DNA of 64,000 nucleotides from Stigmatella ashevillena (GCF_028368975.1 NZ_JAQNDM010000002.1:1302001-1366000), one strand, 5' to 3'. Counted from the first letter of the stretch, positions 9,539 to 20,119 are shown. Numbers and translations are program-made. The notes: generated by a model from the sequence alone, not told the origin.

Positions 9539-10794
9539 GGCGCCGCGCGCAATCCTCGCGCTCCGATGTCGCGGCGGAAGTGCATGCCCTCGAAGCCGAT
9601 TCCCGCCACGGCCTCATAGGCCCGGGCCCGCGCCTCCACGAGCGTCTCTCCCCGGGCGCAGACCGTCAGCACCCGGCCTCCGGACGTGAGAATCGCCCCG
9701 CCCTTCGCCTCGGCGCCCGCCACGAAAACCGTGGCTCCTTGGGGGGCCGTCTCCAGCCCACGAATCTCCTGGCCTCGCTTGGGCGTCTCCGGATAGCCCT
9801 CCGCCGCCAGGACGACCCCCACCGAGGCGCCGGGCTCCAGCGTGAGCGCCCGCGGCTCCAGCCGTCCGTGGGCGCAGGCCTCCAGCAAGGGCAGCAAGTC
9901 CTCCCCGAGCTGAAGCATCAGCACCTGCGTCTCGGGGTCCCCAAAGCGCGCGTTGAACTCGAGCACCTTGGGCCCGCTGCGCGTGAGCATCAACCCGGCG
10001 TACAGCGCGCCCCGAAAGGGAGCCCCCCGCCGACGCATCACCGTGAGCATCGGGGCGATGACCTCCTCGCCCACCTGCGCCAGCGCCTCGGGGGAAAGGA
10101 ACGGGGCCGGGCAGTACGCGCCCATGCCGCCCGTGTTCGGGCCCGTGTCTCCCTCTCCCACCCGCTTGTGGTCCTGCGCGGGGGGCAGCAACACGTACCG
10201 CTCGCCGTCACACAGCGCGATGACGGAGACCTCTTCTCCCTCCAGCAACTCCTCCAGCACCATGCGCTGGCTGGCCAGCCCCATCGCCGCCACGGTCCGC
10301 ACCGCGGCGCGGGCAGACGCCACATCCGGCGCCACGATGACGCCCTTGCCCGCGGCCAGGCCGTCCGCCTTGACGACGATCTTCCCACGCGCCACGGCAT
10401 ACGCTTCGGCTGCGGCCACATCGTCGAAGACCTGGAAGTCCGCCGTGGGGATCCCCGCCTCGGCCATGACTTCCTTGGCGAAGGCCTTGGACCCTTCGAG
10501 CCGTGCGGCGGCGGCCACCGGGCCGAAGCAGGCGATTTTCTCGGCCGTCAGCGCGTCCGCCACCCCCGCCACCAGCGGCGCCTCGGGCCCCACCACGACC
10601 AGATCCACCTTTTCCCGCTTCGCCAGGGCCACGACCGCCTCGGGCGAGTCCGGCTTGACCGGGACCTGAGTGCCGAGCCCGGCCATGCCCGGGTTGCCAG
10701 GACCACACAGCAACGCCGAGAGCTTCGGGCTGCGCGCCAGCTTCCACGCCAGGGCGTGCTCACGGCCCCCAGAGCCCAACAGAAGCACCTTCAC
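9535..10794 (-). CDS. purD: Phosphoribosylamine-glycine ligase
   Basis: GAR synthetase catalyses the second step of de novo purine synthesis: phosphoribosylamine + glycine + ATP to GAR. The 419-residue length is standard. The N-terminus MKVLLLGSGGREHALAWKLA is diagnostic. The ATP-grasp core includes VKADGLAAGKGVIVA, MVLEELLEGEEVSV and the metal/ATP site VLEFNARFGDPETQV, so the enzyme looks intact. It starts 3 bases after the stop of the zinc-ribbon/TPR gene, and purH lies before that, so two purine genes bracket the TPR gene in one apparent operon. Confidence 0.97.
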   Translation of the reverse strand: MKVLLLGSGGREHALAWKLARSPKLSALLCGPGNPGMAGLGTQVPVKPDSPEAVVALAKREKVDLVVVGPEAPLVAGVADALTAEKIACFGPVAAAARLEGSKAFAKEVMAEAGIPTADFQVFDDVAAAEAYAVARGKIVVKADGLAAGKGVIVAPDVASARAAVRTVAAMGLASQRMVLEELLEGEEVSVIALCDGERYVLLPPAQDHKRVGEGDTGPNTGGMGAYCPAPFLSPEALAQVGEEVIAPMLTVMRRRGAPFRGALYAGLMLTRSGPKVLEFNARFGDPETQVLMLQLGEDLLPLLEACAHGRLEPRALTLEPGASVGVVLAAEGYPETPKRGQEIRGLETAPQGATVFVAGAEAKGGAILTSGGRVLTVCARGETLVEARARAYEAVAGIGFEGMHFRRDIGARGLRAAP

Positions 10795-10797
10795 GAA

Positions 10798-13404
10798 TCA
10801 CCCTTGACGATCGAGCAGGAAGAGAAGGCGCTTGGCGGCCAGATACGTGGGATCCAACCCAGCCACCTTCAGGAGCCGCTCCCGGGCGGAGCTCCGGTTC
10901 GAGGTCATCTCCATCTCCGCCAGCTTCACCTCGGCGGACAGCAGCGTGGGCGCCAGCCCCAGCGCATCCCGGAGGGAGCGCTTGGCGGGTTCCCACTTCT
11001 TGCTCTCCTCGAGGGCCGCCCCATTGGCGAAGTGGGCGATGGGCTGCTGGCGTCCGACAGCCACGGCCTGCGCCCCCAGGGTCCGCGCCCGGGACCCCTC
11101 GCCGCGCTGCAAGGCCAGCAGCGACAGATACGCCGCCGCGCCCGCGTTGTTGGGGTCCAGCTCGTACACCTCGCGGAACAGGCGCTCCCCTTCGGGACGA
11201 TCGCCCATGTGCACGAGCAGGAGCGCCTCATAGAGGGTGGGCGCCACGTCCATGGACTCCTTCTTCATCTCCAGGATGGCGCCCTTCATCCCCACGAGCG
11301 TCTCTCCCGGACGCAGGAAGTACAGCGTCATCACCGGCCGCGGCATCGGACGCATGGGATCGGACTGGAGGGCCTGGAAGAAAGACCGGAACGCATCATC
11401 CCGCCGACCCGCACTCGCCGCGGCGATGCCTGACAGCAGCAGCGCATCCTCCCGGCGCGAATCGAGCCGGAGGGCTTCCTGGAACAATTCCAGCGCCTCG
11501 GCGGGCTTGCGCTCGGTCAGCCTCAACCGGCCTTCCAGCACCTTCTCCAGCGCGGCATCCTCGGTCTTCCCCTGGAAGCCCGCCAGGGAAGAGGCCGCCT
11601 TGGCGGCCTCACCGCGCCCGAGGGCTGTGAGGAAGAGCTGCAGGTACGCGGCGGGCAGGTCCTTGGTGACGGTCAGGGCCTCCTCGGCCGCCTTCACCCC
11701 TGCCTCGGCGTTGCCCGCCATGCGCTCGGCGGCGGACAGGTGAACAAGCGCCTCCGCAATTTCACGCTCGCCATAGCGCTGCCGGTTCTTGAGCAGGGCG
11801 CGGAGCTCCTTGGTGGCCACCCCAGCGTTTCCATCCACCTGGTAGCGCATCACCGCCAACGTCAGCAGGGCGCGTCCATCCCCCTCCTGCCCCTTGGCGC
11901 GGGATTCATAGAGCTTCCGGGCCTGCTCCACCTCACCGACTTCCAAGTAGATGCGCGCCATGGTGGCCAGGCTGTCCCAGTGCTCCGGATCCTTCGCCAG
12001 ACGCCCCTTGAGCGCCTCGAGCGCCAGCGAGTACTCACCCGCCGACTCGTGCGACAGCGCCCGGTAGTAGGTGACGCGCTGAAGGTTGGGGGCCAGCGTG
12101 AGCGCCGAATCAAAGTGCTGGTTGGCCAGTCCGATGGAGGTCTTGAGGTAGGTCCGGCCCAGCACCACATGGGCCTCGGCCTTGTCCACGTCGATGCCCT
12201 TGGTCAACACCTCCTCCGCCAGCCGCCTCGCCTGCCCGGAGGCCTCGGGCTGGTTGGGGCGTGTCAGCATCAGGTTCGCGTGGGCCAGCAACAGCGCCGG
12301 CGTGCGGCCCGCGCGCTCCTCGGCGGCCTCGACGAGCGTGAGCGCCTCATCGAACGTGTTCTTGTCGATGCTGGTGCCACGCCCGAGCGCCACCGCCTGC
12401 ACGTAGCCCGCGATGGCCGCGTCGTTGCGCGGGTCGATCAGCAGCGCCTGCTGGAAGGACTCCTCCGCCTCCGAGTAAGCCGAGCGCTGGTCCTCGGCCA
12501 GCAACTTCATGCCCTCTTCGATCTTCTCCGCGCTGGTGCCGGACAGGTCCAGGAACCGCAGTTCCCAGCGCGGCAACACGGCTTGAATGGCCGCGGGAAT
12601 GGGCGGCGGCCCCACCGGCTGCGCGGGCTTGGCGACCACCTCGGCCTGAGGCTTCATCACCAGGAAGTAGTACGCCCCCCCCGCACCGCCGCCCACCAGC
12701 ACCAATGCCAGCAAGAGGCCGAGGACAATGCCTCCGCCTCCCCCGGAGCCCTGCCGGGCATTCTGGGGCGCGGGCACCGCCGCATAGGCGGGCCTGGGGG
12801 GCTGGGAGCGGTTCGCGCTGCTCCGCGGCTCGGGACCCAGCGCGGGGGCGCCCGTGGCGGACACCCCCGACATGTCGATGGACTCGAGCGGGGGCAGATC
12901 AATGAAGGGGTTGCTCGCCGAGGACGCGGCGGCGGCGGCAGCGGGAGCCGCCTCGTCCGCGGGCTTCGCCTTCTGCCGACAGTCTTCACACGTTCCGATC
13001 GCTTGATCGAACGGATCCGTCAGGGGCTTGTTGCACTCACGGCACCCCACCCGTGCGGAGTCCGGGGCCTTGCCAGGAGGCACCGCGACCGACGCCCGGG
13101 AAGGCCCGGAGGGAATGAGCCCATCGAACAACGGATCGGGCGCCGACCCACCGGACCCGTCCGTGTATCCCGGCAGCGCATCCTCGGCCGCCTGGGGACG
13201 CGCGGGCGCGGCGGGGCGAGCAGCCGCGGCGGCCTGCGGTGGAGCAGTGGCCTCCGCAGGTGCACCGGCCTCCGCACTCGCCGGGTCCTTCTTCACGAGC
13301 TGAAGGTGCCGACACCGGGGGCACTGCGCACGAACCCCCTTCGGCGAGATCAGCCGATCTTCGATGGCATAAGCAGCCGCACATTTCTGGCAGACGATCC
13401 GCAT
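10798..13404 (-). CDS. MJ0042 zinc-ribbon, single-pass membrane protein with TPR repeats
   Basis: This 868-residue protein of unknown precise function opens with an MJ0042 zinc ribbon (CQKCAAAYAIEDRLISPKG, then CPRC). A Pro/Ala-rich linker follows, then a second Cys4 cluster at about 130-150 (GCRECNKPL, then CEDCRQ), another linker, and one Gly-rich transmembrane helix near 228-250. The rest, about residue 290 to the end, is a long array of TPR-like helical repeats (for example LLAHANLMLTRPN and LVHMGDRPEGERLF). The likely topology is cytoplasmic zinc ribbons and periplasmic TPRs. The same architecture is common in myxobacteria. The gene lies 3 bases from both purH and purD, so co-expression is very likely, although no purine role is evident. 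Confidence 0.85.
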   Translation of the reverse strand: MRIVCQKCAAAYAIEDRLISPKGVRAQCPRCRHLQLVKKDPASAEAGAPAEATAPPQAAAAARPAAPARPQAAEDALPGYTDGSGGSAPDPLFDGLIPSGPSRASVAVPPGKAPDSARVGCRECNKPLTDPFDQAIGTCEDCRQKAKPADEAAPAAAAAASSASNPFIDLPPLESIDMSGVSATGAPALGPEPRSSANRSQPPRPAYAAVPAPQNARQGSGGGGGIVLGLLLALVLVGGGAGGAYYFLVMKPQAEVVAKPAQPVGPPPIPAAIQAVLPRWELRFLDLSGTSAEKIEEGMKLLAEDQRSAYSEAEESFQQALLIDPRNDAAIAGYVQAVALGRGTSIDKNTFDEALTLVEAAEERAGRTPALLLAHANLMLTRPNQPEASGQARRLAEEVLTKGIDVDKAEAHVVLGRTYLKTSIGLANQHFDSALTLAPNLQRVTYYRALSHESAGEYSLALEALKGRLAKDPEHWDSLATMARIYLEVGEVEQARKLYESRAKGQEGDGRALLTLAVMRYQVDGNAGVATKELRALLKNRQRYGEREIAEALVHLSAAERMAGNAEAGVKAAEEALTVTKDLPAAYLQLFLTALGRGEAAKAASSLAGFQGKTEDAALEKVLEGRLRLTERKPAEALELFQEALRLDSRREDALLLSGIAAASAGRRDDAFRSFFQALQSDPMRPMPRPVMTLYFLRPGETLVGMKGAILEMKKESMDVAPTLYEALLLVHMGDRPEGERLFREVYELDPNNAGAAAYLSLLALQRGEGSRARTLGAQAVAVGRQQPIAHFANGAALEESKKWEPAKRSLRDALGLAPTLLSAEVKLAEMEMTSNRSSARERLLKVAGLDPTYLAAKRLLFLLDRQG

Positions 13405-13407
13405 GGT

Positions 13408-14952
13408 TCAGTGACGGAAGTGTCGCACTCCAGTCAGTACCATCGCCAGATTGTGTTCATCGGCGGCGGCGATGAGCTCCGCGTCGCGAACCGAGCCACC
13501 CGGCTGGATGACACAGGTGGCCCCTGCACGGGCCGCTTCATCCAGCCCGTCCCGGAAGGGAAAGAAGGCATCCGACGCCACGGCACTCCCCCGGAGGGCC
13601 TCTCCCCCCCGGACCGCAGCGATCTTCACCGAGTCCACGCGGCTGGTCTGCCCTCCACCCGCGGCGAGCAAACGCAGGGGCTGCGCGAAGACGATGGCGT
13701 TGCTCTTGACATGCTTGCAGATCCGCCAGGCGAAGCGGAGCGCCTTCTCCTCCTCCGCCGTGGGAGCCCGCCGGGTGACCACCTTCCACTCCAGCGAGGG
13801 CTCGGCCGCATCCCTGTCCTGGAGGAGCAGTCCACCCGACACGCTCCGGGCATCCAACTGAACCCGGGGCCGCGCCTGCGCAGAGGCCAGCCCAGGGCCC
13901 GCCTCCAGCAGCCGCAGGTTCTTCTTCGCCCCCAGCAGTTGCAGCGCGGCGGGCGCATACGCGGGGGCGATGACCGCCTCCAGGAACGTCTCCGCCAGCG
14001 CCTGGGCGCAAGCCTCATCCACCTCCCGGTTGAGCGCGACGATGCCGCCAAAGGCGGACACCTCATCGATGGCCCGGGCCGTGCGGTACGCGCGCACCAG
14101 TTGCTCATCCACCGCCACCCCACACGGGGTGTTGTGCTTGATGATGACGGCGCACGGCTGCTCGGGAAACTCCAGGACGAGCCCCAGCGCGGCGTCGAGA
14201 TCCAGGATGTTGTTGTAGGACAACTCCTTACCTTGGAGCACCTTGGCGAAGGCCACCGTGGGCTCCGCGGGCGCGGAGTGCTCTCGGTAGAAGGCGCCCC
14301 GCTGGTGGGGGTTCTCGCCGTAGCGCAGGCCCTGGACCTTCTGGAAGGCCAGCGACAGCTCGGCCGGAAACGGCTCCTGGGCCTGACCCGCGAGCCACCC
14401 GGCGATGGACGCGTCATAGGCGGCCGTGTGCGCGAACGCCTTGCGCATCAGCCGACGGCGCGTCTCCTCCCCTACTCCACCCGACGTCCCCAGCTCCTCC
14501 AGCACCGCCGCATAATCGTCCGGATCCACCACCACACAGACATGGCGGAAGTTCTTCGCCGCCGCGCGCACCATGGCCGGACCGCCTATGTCGATCTGCT
14601 CGATGACCTCGGGCTCGCTCGCCCCGGAGGCCACCGTCTGCCGGAAGGGGTAGAGGTTCACCACCACCAGGGAGATGGGGAGGATGCCGTGGGCGGCCAT
14701 CTCCGCGCGATCCCCTTCCACCTCCAGGCGGCCCAGAAGGCCTCCATGGATGCGCGGATGGAGCGTCTTCACCCGGCCGCCCAGGATTTCGGGGCTCTGG
14801 GTGTGCTCGGAAACCGGGGTGGCCGCCACGCCTGCCGCTTGGAGCGCCGCCAGGGTGCCACCCGTGGACAACAGCTGGAAGCCGCGCTGGGCAAGGCCCT
14901 GCGCGAAGGGAACCAGCCCGCGTTTGTCTGAAACGCTGAGGAGAGCCAGCAC
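13408..14952 (-). CDS. purH: Bifunctional AICAR formyltransferase / IMP cyclohydrolase
   Basis: PurH performs the last two steps to IMP. The GTG at 14952 gives 514 residues beginning [19 protein letters not shown], matching the family; the frame continues 17 codons upstream as a Pro-rich run that is probably not translated. The N-terminal cyclohydrolase domain has [15 protein letters not shown] and [16 protein letters not shown]. The C-terminal transformylase domain carries IIKHNTPCG (the KH motif), [12 protein letters not shown] and [18 protein letters not shown] with the final GGSVRD. All key elements are present. It heads the tight run purH-TPR-purD-lptF-lptG. Confidence 0.97.
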   Translation of the reverse strand: MLALLSVSDKRGLVPFAQGLAQRGFQLLSTGGTLAALQAAGVAATPVSEHTQSPEILGGRVKTLHPRIHGGLLGRLEVEGDRAEMAAHGILPISLVVVNLYPFRQTVASGASEPEVIEQIDIGGPAMVRAAAKNFRHVCVVVDPDDYAAVLEELGTSGGVGEETRRRLMRKAFAHTAAYDASIAGWLAGQAQEPFPAELSLAFQKVQGLRYGENPHQRGAFYREHSAPAEPTVAFAKVLQGKELSYNNILDLDAALGLVLEFPEQPCAVIIKHNTPCGVAVDEQLVRAYRTARAIDEVSAFGGIVALNREVDEACAQALAETFLEAVIAPAYAPAALQLLGAKKNLRLLEAGPGLASAQARPRVQLDARSVSGGLLLQDRDAAEPSLEWKVVTRRAPTAEEEKALRFAWRICKHVKSNAIVFAQPLRLLAAGGGQTSRVDSVKIAAVRGGEALRGSAVASDAFFPFRDGLDEAARAGATCVIQPGGSVRDAELIAAADEHNLAMVLTGVRHFRH

Positions 14953-15058
14953 GAGAGGGTGCGCCTCGCGGAGAGGGGGAGGCGGCGGTGTTAGCAACCG
15001 CATCCCAGGGTGTCAACGCGCTGAAGAGGGCCGGGCCCCATCACAAGGGCCCGGGAAT

Positions 15059-15550
<492 letters not shown>

Positions 15551-15601
15551 GACCCCTCCAGAATGATTCCAATCTCTCCGGTTGCCCTGGCCGGCGGCAT
15601 C

Positions 15602-16126
15602 CTAATGCGAATGGCCCGTTTCGTCTGCGTGTGCAGTCACTGCGCTGCCCAGCCGGGCCACGTCTCTGACCAGATCCTGCGCGCGACTCCTTAGGTTTGC
15701 CAACTCCTCCTCGAGCGTCCGCCGGTGGGCCCCTGCGAACGGCCGGTCTCCCAGCTCGGCCTGGAAGCCGTCAAGCACCTCGGCCAGATTTCTCTGGAGT
15801 TGGTCAATATGGTTCTTGTGGAAGAGGAATGACCGCTTGATGTCCTCCAGCGTGTGCCCCTCCGCCATCATCTTTTTGATGGCATTGATGCGCCGGACGG
15901 ACTCCACGGGGTAGAGCCCCCGGCTGCCCTGGTGCTTGCCCTTGCGGCCCACACGACGGCTGCGCGGCAGCAATCCCGCTTGAACGTACTTGCGGAACGT
16001 CGCCTCCGACAGCTGGACGCCGCAGGGGCGGAAGATCTCCAGGATCGTGCTCGCCGGAAGGCCGCCCGCGTGATCGCGCTCGATCTGCTCAATGTCCTCG
16101 GGGCCCAGTAGATCCATCGCATCCAT
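15602..16126 (-). CDS. MerR-family transcriptional regulator
   Basis: This 174-residue protein has a MerR winged helix at residues 25-95: ASTILEIFRPCGVQLSEATF, then RKYVQAGLLPRSRRVGRKGK and VESVRRINAIKKMMAEGHTL. A C-terminal helical region with coiled-coil character (residues 100-165) replaces any ligand domain and has no Cys motif, so metal sensing is unlikely. It is followed by the sigma-region-4-like gene after 51 bases on the same strand, so the two may be co-transcribed. The target is unknown. Confidence 0.85.
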   Translation of the reverse strand: MDAMDLLGPEDIEQIERDHAGGLPASTILEIFRPCGVQLSEATFRKYVQAGLLPRSRRVGRKGKHQGSRGLYPVESVRRINAIKKMMAEGHTLEDIKRSFLFHKNHIDQLQRNLAEVLDGFQAELGDRPFAGAHRRTLEEELANLRSRAQDLVRDVARLGSAVTAHADETGHSH

Positions 16127-16332
16127 TCAATAGAGGATACTGAAGATACGCCACTGAGTGCCAGACCCGACCGAGGTGTGTCAAGGCGTAACTCGCCCGC
16201 TCAGCGCTGTTCAGCAGTGGACAATGCGGCGCGCAGCCGGGCCGCGAGGGCCCAGCCCGGGCGTGCGAGGAGGTCCGCGGAAGGCGGCCCTTCGTCAGAA
16301 AAGAAGGGGGTGGAACTGGGCGCGCGGCGCGC

Positions 16333-18075
16333 TCAGCGCATCCGGGCGCGGAACTCCCGGGTCACCGTTCCATCCGGAACGATGGTGATGGACTCGGTCC
16401 GGGTCTCCTTGGGATGCGTCAAGGTGAGCTGGTAGCTGCCCGGCGCCAGGGGGAAGACCTTGCGGCCCAGGACCTCGCCAAGAGAGCGGCCATTCACCAG
16501 CACCGTGGCATACGGCGTCGCCTTGACGACGAGGCGGCCCTTCACGAGGGGGGCTGCCGTGACCGAGGGGGGCGGGGCTTCCACGGCCGCCGCCGCCCGT
16601 TCGCCCACGGAAGGCATCGCCGGCTTGGGCTCCGGAGAGGAAACACGGGGAGGCGTGGCGGGCGGAGGGGCGGCGCCCCCCCTCGCTTCTGGCCCCGTCA
16701 CGGCCGAGGCAGCAGGCTTCTCGAAGGCTTGGGAGCGCTCACCTTCCCCCCCAGAACGCGGCGGCGCGGCCGACCGCAGGGAGGTGACCAGGACGCCCAC
16801 GCCCGTGGCGGCCACGAGGGCCACCAGCCCCAACCCGGGCCATCGCCCGGGGCGCCGCAACGCCGCCTTCCGGCGGGCCTCCGAGGACTTCACGGGCACT
16901 TCGAGGCCTCCCTGGACGGCCGCGGAGGGCTCCCCACCCCTGAGAGATACCCGATGCGTGGGCGCGTGAACGTCCTCGTCGGGAGAGGGCGCGGACGGAC
17001 GCCCCGAGCCCTCTGGGGCCGAACGGCTCCTGGAGCCGGGCAGCACGGCCGTGGGCTCGCGGCTACCAGGCTCGGGCACCCTGCCCTCTTGCGGACCGGC
17101 CCCGGCCTCGGCGTGCTGCGTCCGGTCGGAGAGGGCCTGCAACGCCATCGAGGGCGCGCCCCCGAAGAGCCGCCGCAGGAATCCCCCCACGTCCGTGTCA
17201 TCCACGGACTGGGCATGGTTCAGCACACACTGGGCCAGCGCCCGCTCGAACTCCGCCGCCGTCTGGTAGCGGGCCGAGACGTCCCGGCAGAGCGCCTTCA
17301 TCACCACCTCGCCCAGCTCGCCCGGCACCTCCGGGTTGAGCCGGGAGGGCTCGGGGATGACGCTCTCCTGGACGGCCCGGAGCACGGCGAGCTCCGAGTC
17401 CCCGTCGAACAGCCGCCCCCCGGTGAGCATCTCCCAGAGCACGACGCCGAGCGCGAAGACATCCGTGCGCGCATCCACGTTCTCCCCTCGGGATTGCTCG
17501 GGCGACATGTACGCGAACTTGCCCTTGAGCATGCCCGGCGAGGTCATCTTGTTGCCTGCCTTGGCAATCCCGAAGTCGGTGAGCTTCACCGCCCCCTCGA
17601 ACGAGAGCAGCACGTTGTGCGGGGTGACGTCCCGGTGGACCAGGAAGAGCGGCTCGCCGTTTACCCGGAGCCGGTGCGCGTAATGAAGGCCGCGCGCCAC
17701 CTCCACGCCGATGTGCGCCACCAGCACGGGCGGCATGGGCTCCCGCTGCTCCTTGCACTTCCTGCGCAAGTCCCAGAGCGTGCAGCCCCGCACGTACTCC
17801 ATCGCCAGGTAGTACGTGTCCTCGTGCTTCGCGAAGTCGAAGATCTGCACCACGTTGGCGTGGTTGAGCCGCGAGGCCAGCCGCGCCTCCGCGATGAACA
17901 TCTCCACGAAACCCGGGTCGCTCGCGAGGAACGGGCGCACCTGTTTGATGACGACTTCCTTCTCGAAGCCCTCGGCCCCCTGGGCGGTACAGAGATAGAT
18001 CTCCGCCATCCCGCCCTCGGCGAGCTTCCGGCGGACGATGTACTTGCCGATCTGCGCTCCAGCGGAAAGCGTCAA
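16333..18075 (-). CDS. Transmembrane Ser/Thr protein kinase with PEGA-like C-terminal domain
   Basis: This 580-residue Hanks-type kinase has its catalytic domain at residues 11-275. It shows the glycine loop LAEGGMAEIYL, the VIK lysine (EVVIKQVRPF), the catalytic loop VHRDVTPHNVLL, DFG (LTDFGIAKAGNK) and the APE equivalent (YMSPEQSRGE), so it is predicted active. A disordered linker at about 290-410 leads to one transmembrane helix at about 412-432. Another linker is followed by a PEGA-like beta domain at 510-580 (VKATPYATVLVNGRSLGEVL). The start is TTG at 18075 preceded by GGGGA. It lies 19 bases after the kinase gene upstream, so the two form a pair. Confidence 0.9.
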   Translation of the reverse strand: MTLSAGAQIGKYIVRRKLAEGGMAEIYLCTAQGAEGFEKEVVIKQVRPFLASDPGFVEMFIAEARLASRLNHANVVQIFDFAKHEDTYYLAMEYVRGCTLWDLRRKCKEQREPMPPVLVAHIGVEVARGLHYAHRLRVNGEPLFLVHRDVTPHNVLLSFEGAVKLTDFGIAKAGNKMTSPGMLKGKFAYMSPEQSRGENVDARTDVFALGVVLWEMLTGGRLFDGDSELAVLRAVQESVIPEPSRLNPEVPGELGEVVMKALCRDVSARYQTAAEFERALAQCVLNHAQSVDDTDVGGFLRRLFGGAPSMALQALSDRTQHAEAGAGPQEGRVPEPGSREPTAVLPGSRSRSAPEGSGRPSAPSPDEDVHAPTHRVSLRGGEPSAAVQGGLEVPVKSSEARRKAALRRPGRWPGLGLVALVAATGVGVLVTSLRSAAPPRSGGEGERSQAFEKPAASAVTGPEARGGAAPPPATPPRVSSPEPKPAMPSVGERAAAAVEAPPPSVTAAPLVKGRLVVKATPYATVLVNGRSLGEVLGRKVFPLAPGSYQLTLTHPKETRTESITIVPDGTVTREFRARMR

Positions 18076-18094
18076 GAGAGTCCCCGGACCATGG

Positions 18095-20119
18095 CTAGAA
18101 CCTGACGTCCAGCTCGTTCAGCGTGAGGGCCTTCACTTCGATGCGCTGGGTGTGCGTCCTGCCCAGCTCGGGGTTGTGAAACGTGCACTGGTAGACCCCC
18201 ACCGGAAGCGTCACTTCATTCAACATCGGCGTGGTGCCCAGGATGCGCTCATTGCAGGAAACCCGCGCCCAGGGCGTCACGTTGAAACGCACCCGCCCCG
18301 TCGCGGGCTGCCCCCCTGGCTTGAGCGGATCCCCGCGCGACGTCTTGATGGGCGCAGGGGTGAGTCCAGGAAGAGAAGCCCGCAGAGGCCGCGTCAGGAC
18401 GAACCGCTCCAACTGCGAGGGGCCCGCCGTCACCTTTACCCGCCGCGTCGCGGTCTCGTAATCGGAGGCCATCACCTTCACCTCCAGCTCCTGATCCTTC
18501 GTCACCTGGAGCACCACCGGGCTCGGGCCCTGCTGCTCCTGCCCATCCACGAAGAGCTTCGCATCCGAGGGCTTCGTCTCCAGCGTGAGCGCGACCACGG
18601 TGGGCGGGGGGGCCTGGGGGAGAGCCGGCGGCGCGGCCTGGGGCAGCGGCTTCTCGGGAGCGGGCACGGGCGCGCTCTGGGCCACCTCGGGCATGGGCAG
18701 GAGCGAAGGGGCCAACCACACCCACAGCAGGGCCGTGCCTCCTGCGACGAGCAGGAACGCGGCCAGACCCATCAGCCACCCCCACCGAGAGATCACTCCC
18801 TGGCGGCGGCGCGAGGGAGCCTGCGTCGTGTCGGTGATGGACAGCGAAGGCGCGTCCTGATCCGTCCGCGTGTGAACGGAGATCGTGGGCTCCGGGCGGC
18901 GCACGTCGATGGGCCGGGGCGTCACGGGCCGCCGCTCGGGACGCTGGCGATCCGTCTCCTCGGGATCCGGAACCTCCTCGGCCACCCGCACGGGTCGCAG
19001 GGGCCGCATCGGCGAGAGGGCCGTGGCCTCCAGGGCGACCGCCTCCACCACCTCGCCACGGTCCGCCCGGGTGACGTCCTTCGAGGACGGGCTGGGACCT
19101 GAGCCCACCCGGCGAGCCCCTTCCCCGGCGGCACGCTGCACGGGAGCAGGCGCCTCCTCCTCCACCACCACCTGCCCCGTGCGCGCCTCTCGGGCCAGGC
19201 GCTCCGCATACACCTCCTGCATGAACATGCCCAGGTCCGCCTGGGACGACGCCGACGGGTGCGCGCGCAGCCACGCTTCGAGCGCCACCTGGAGCTGAAT
19301 CGCCTCGGCGTAGCGCGTGTCCGGATCCTTTGCGAGCGCCTTCAGGACGATGGCATCCAGGTCCGCGGGGACGCGCGGACTCACTTCGGACGGCGGCGTC
19401 ACCTGGCAATCGGAGACCGCCGACAGCGTCTGCATGTCCGTGGAGCGCTTGAACAAGCGCGTCCCGGTGAGCAGCTCGTAGAGCACCACCCCGAGCGCGA
19501 ACACATCGCTGCGGCAGTCCACCCGCTTGCCCGCCGCTTGCTCCGGCGACATGTACGAGTACTTGCCCTTGAGCACCCCCGAGCGCGTCACCGTGGCCTG
19601 GTCCGCCGCCTTGGCGATCCCAAAGTCCACCACCTTCACCTCACCCTCGAACGACACGAGGATGTTCTGCGGCGACACGTCCCGGTGAACGATGCCCAGC
19701 GGCTTGCCCAGCGGATCCACCTTCTTGTGCGCGTAGTCCAGGCCCGCGCACGCATCGATGATGATGCGGCAGGCGAGCGCGACCGGCAGCGGGTGCGCGA
19801 GCGACTCGGCGCGCTTGCAGATGCGCCGCACGTCGTCCCCATGGATGTACTCCATGGCCAGAAAGAAGCTGTCGTCCTGCGCCCCCAAGTCGTAGAGCTG
19901 GACAATGTTGGGATGCGCCAACCGGGCGGCGATCCGCGCCTCATCCAGGAACATCCGGACAAACTCGAGGTTTTCCGCCAGGTGGGGAAGGATGCGCTTC
20001 ACAACCACCAAGGGGGGCGAGGCGTCCTGCCCCTTGCGCCGGGCGAGGTAAATCTGCGCCATCCCGCCCAAGGCGAGCCGTTTCACAAGGTGGTAATTGC
20101 CGTAGGTCTCGAGCGACAC
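18095..20119 (-). CDS. Transmembrane Ser/Thr protein kinase with PEGA domain
   Basis: This Hanks-type kinase has 674 residues from the preferred GTG at 20119 (VSLETYGNYHLVKRLALGGM); the frame extends to a TTG at 20209, but the extra 30 residues match no kinase start. The catalytic domain carries VVVKRILPHL, IVHRDVSPQNILVSF, VDFGIAKAAD and YMSPEQAAGKR and should be active. A long linker precedes one transmembrane helix near 455-475, and PEGA-like repeats follow (TKPSDAKLFVDGQEQQGPSP; later RVSCNERILGTTP). Architecture and substrate-loop sequence parallel the next kinase, suggesting an old duplication. The extracytoplasmic PEGA part may sense envelope components; this is inferred. Confidence 0.88.
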   Translation of the reverse strand: MSLETYGNYHLVKRLALGGMAQIYLARRKGQDASPPLVVVKRILPHLAENLEFVRMFLDEARIAARLAHPNIVQLYDLGAQDDSFFLAMEYIHGDDVRRICKRAESLAHPLPVALACRIIIDACAGLDYAHKKVDPLGKPLGIVHRDVSPQNILVSFEGEVKVVDFGIAKAADQATVTRSGVLKGKYSYMSPEQAAGKRVDCRSDVFALGVVLYELLTGTRLFKRSTDMQTLSAVSDCQVTPPSEVSPRVPADLDAIVLKALAKDPDTRYAEAIQLQVALEAWLRAHPSASSQADLGMFMQEVYAERLAREARTGQVVVEEEAPAPVQRAAGEGARRVGSGPSPSSKDVTRADRGEVVEAVALEATALSPMRPLRPVRVAEEVPDPEETDRQRPERRPVTPRPIDVRRPEPTISVHTRTDQDAPSLSITDTTQAPSRRRQGVISRWGWLMGLAAFLLVAGGTALLWVWLAPSLLPMPEVAQSAPVPAPEKPLPQAAPPALPQAPPPTVVALTLETKPSDAKLFVDGQEQQGPSPVVLQVTKDQELEVKVMASDYETATRRVKVTAGPSQLERFVLTRPLRASLPGLTPAPIKTSRGDPLKPGGQPATGRVRFNVTPWARVSCNERILGTTPMLNEVTLPVGVYQCTFHNPELGRTHTQRIEVKALTLNELDVRF

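Noticed and set aside
11740-14931. 1063-codon plus-strand open frame opposite the TPR and purH genes
   Set aside because: Low-complexity Arg/Gly/His-rich translation, fully covered by well-recognised genes on the other strand.
14953-15058. Possible purine riboswitch before purH
   Set aside because: The 106-base gap shows no recognisable aptamer pattern.
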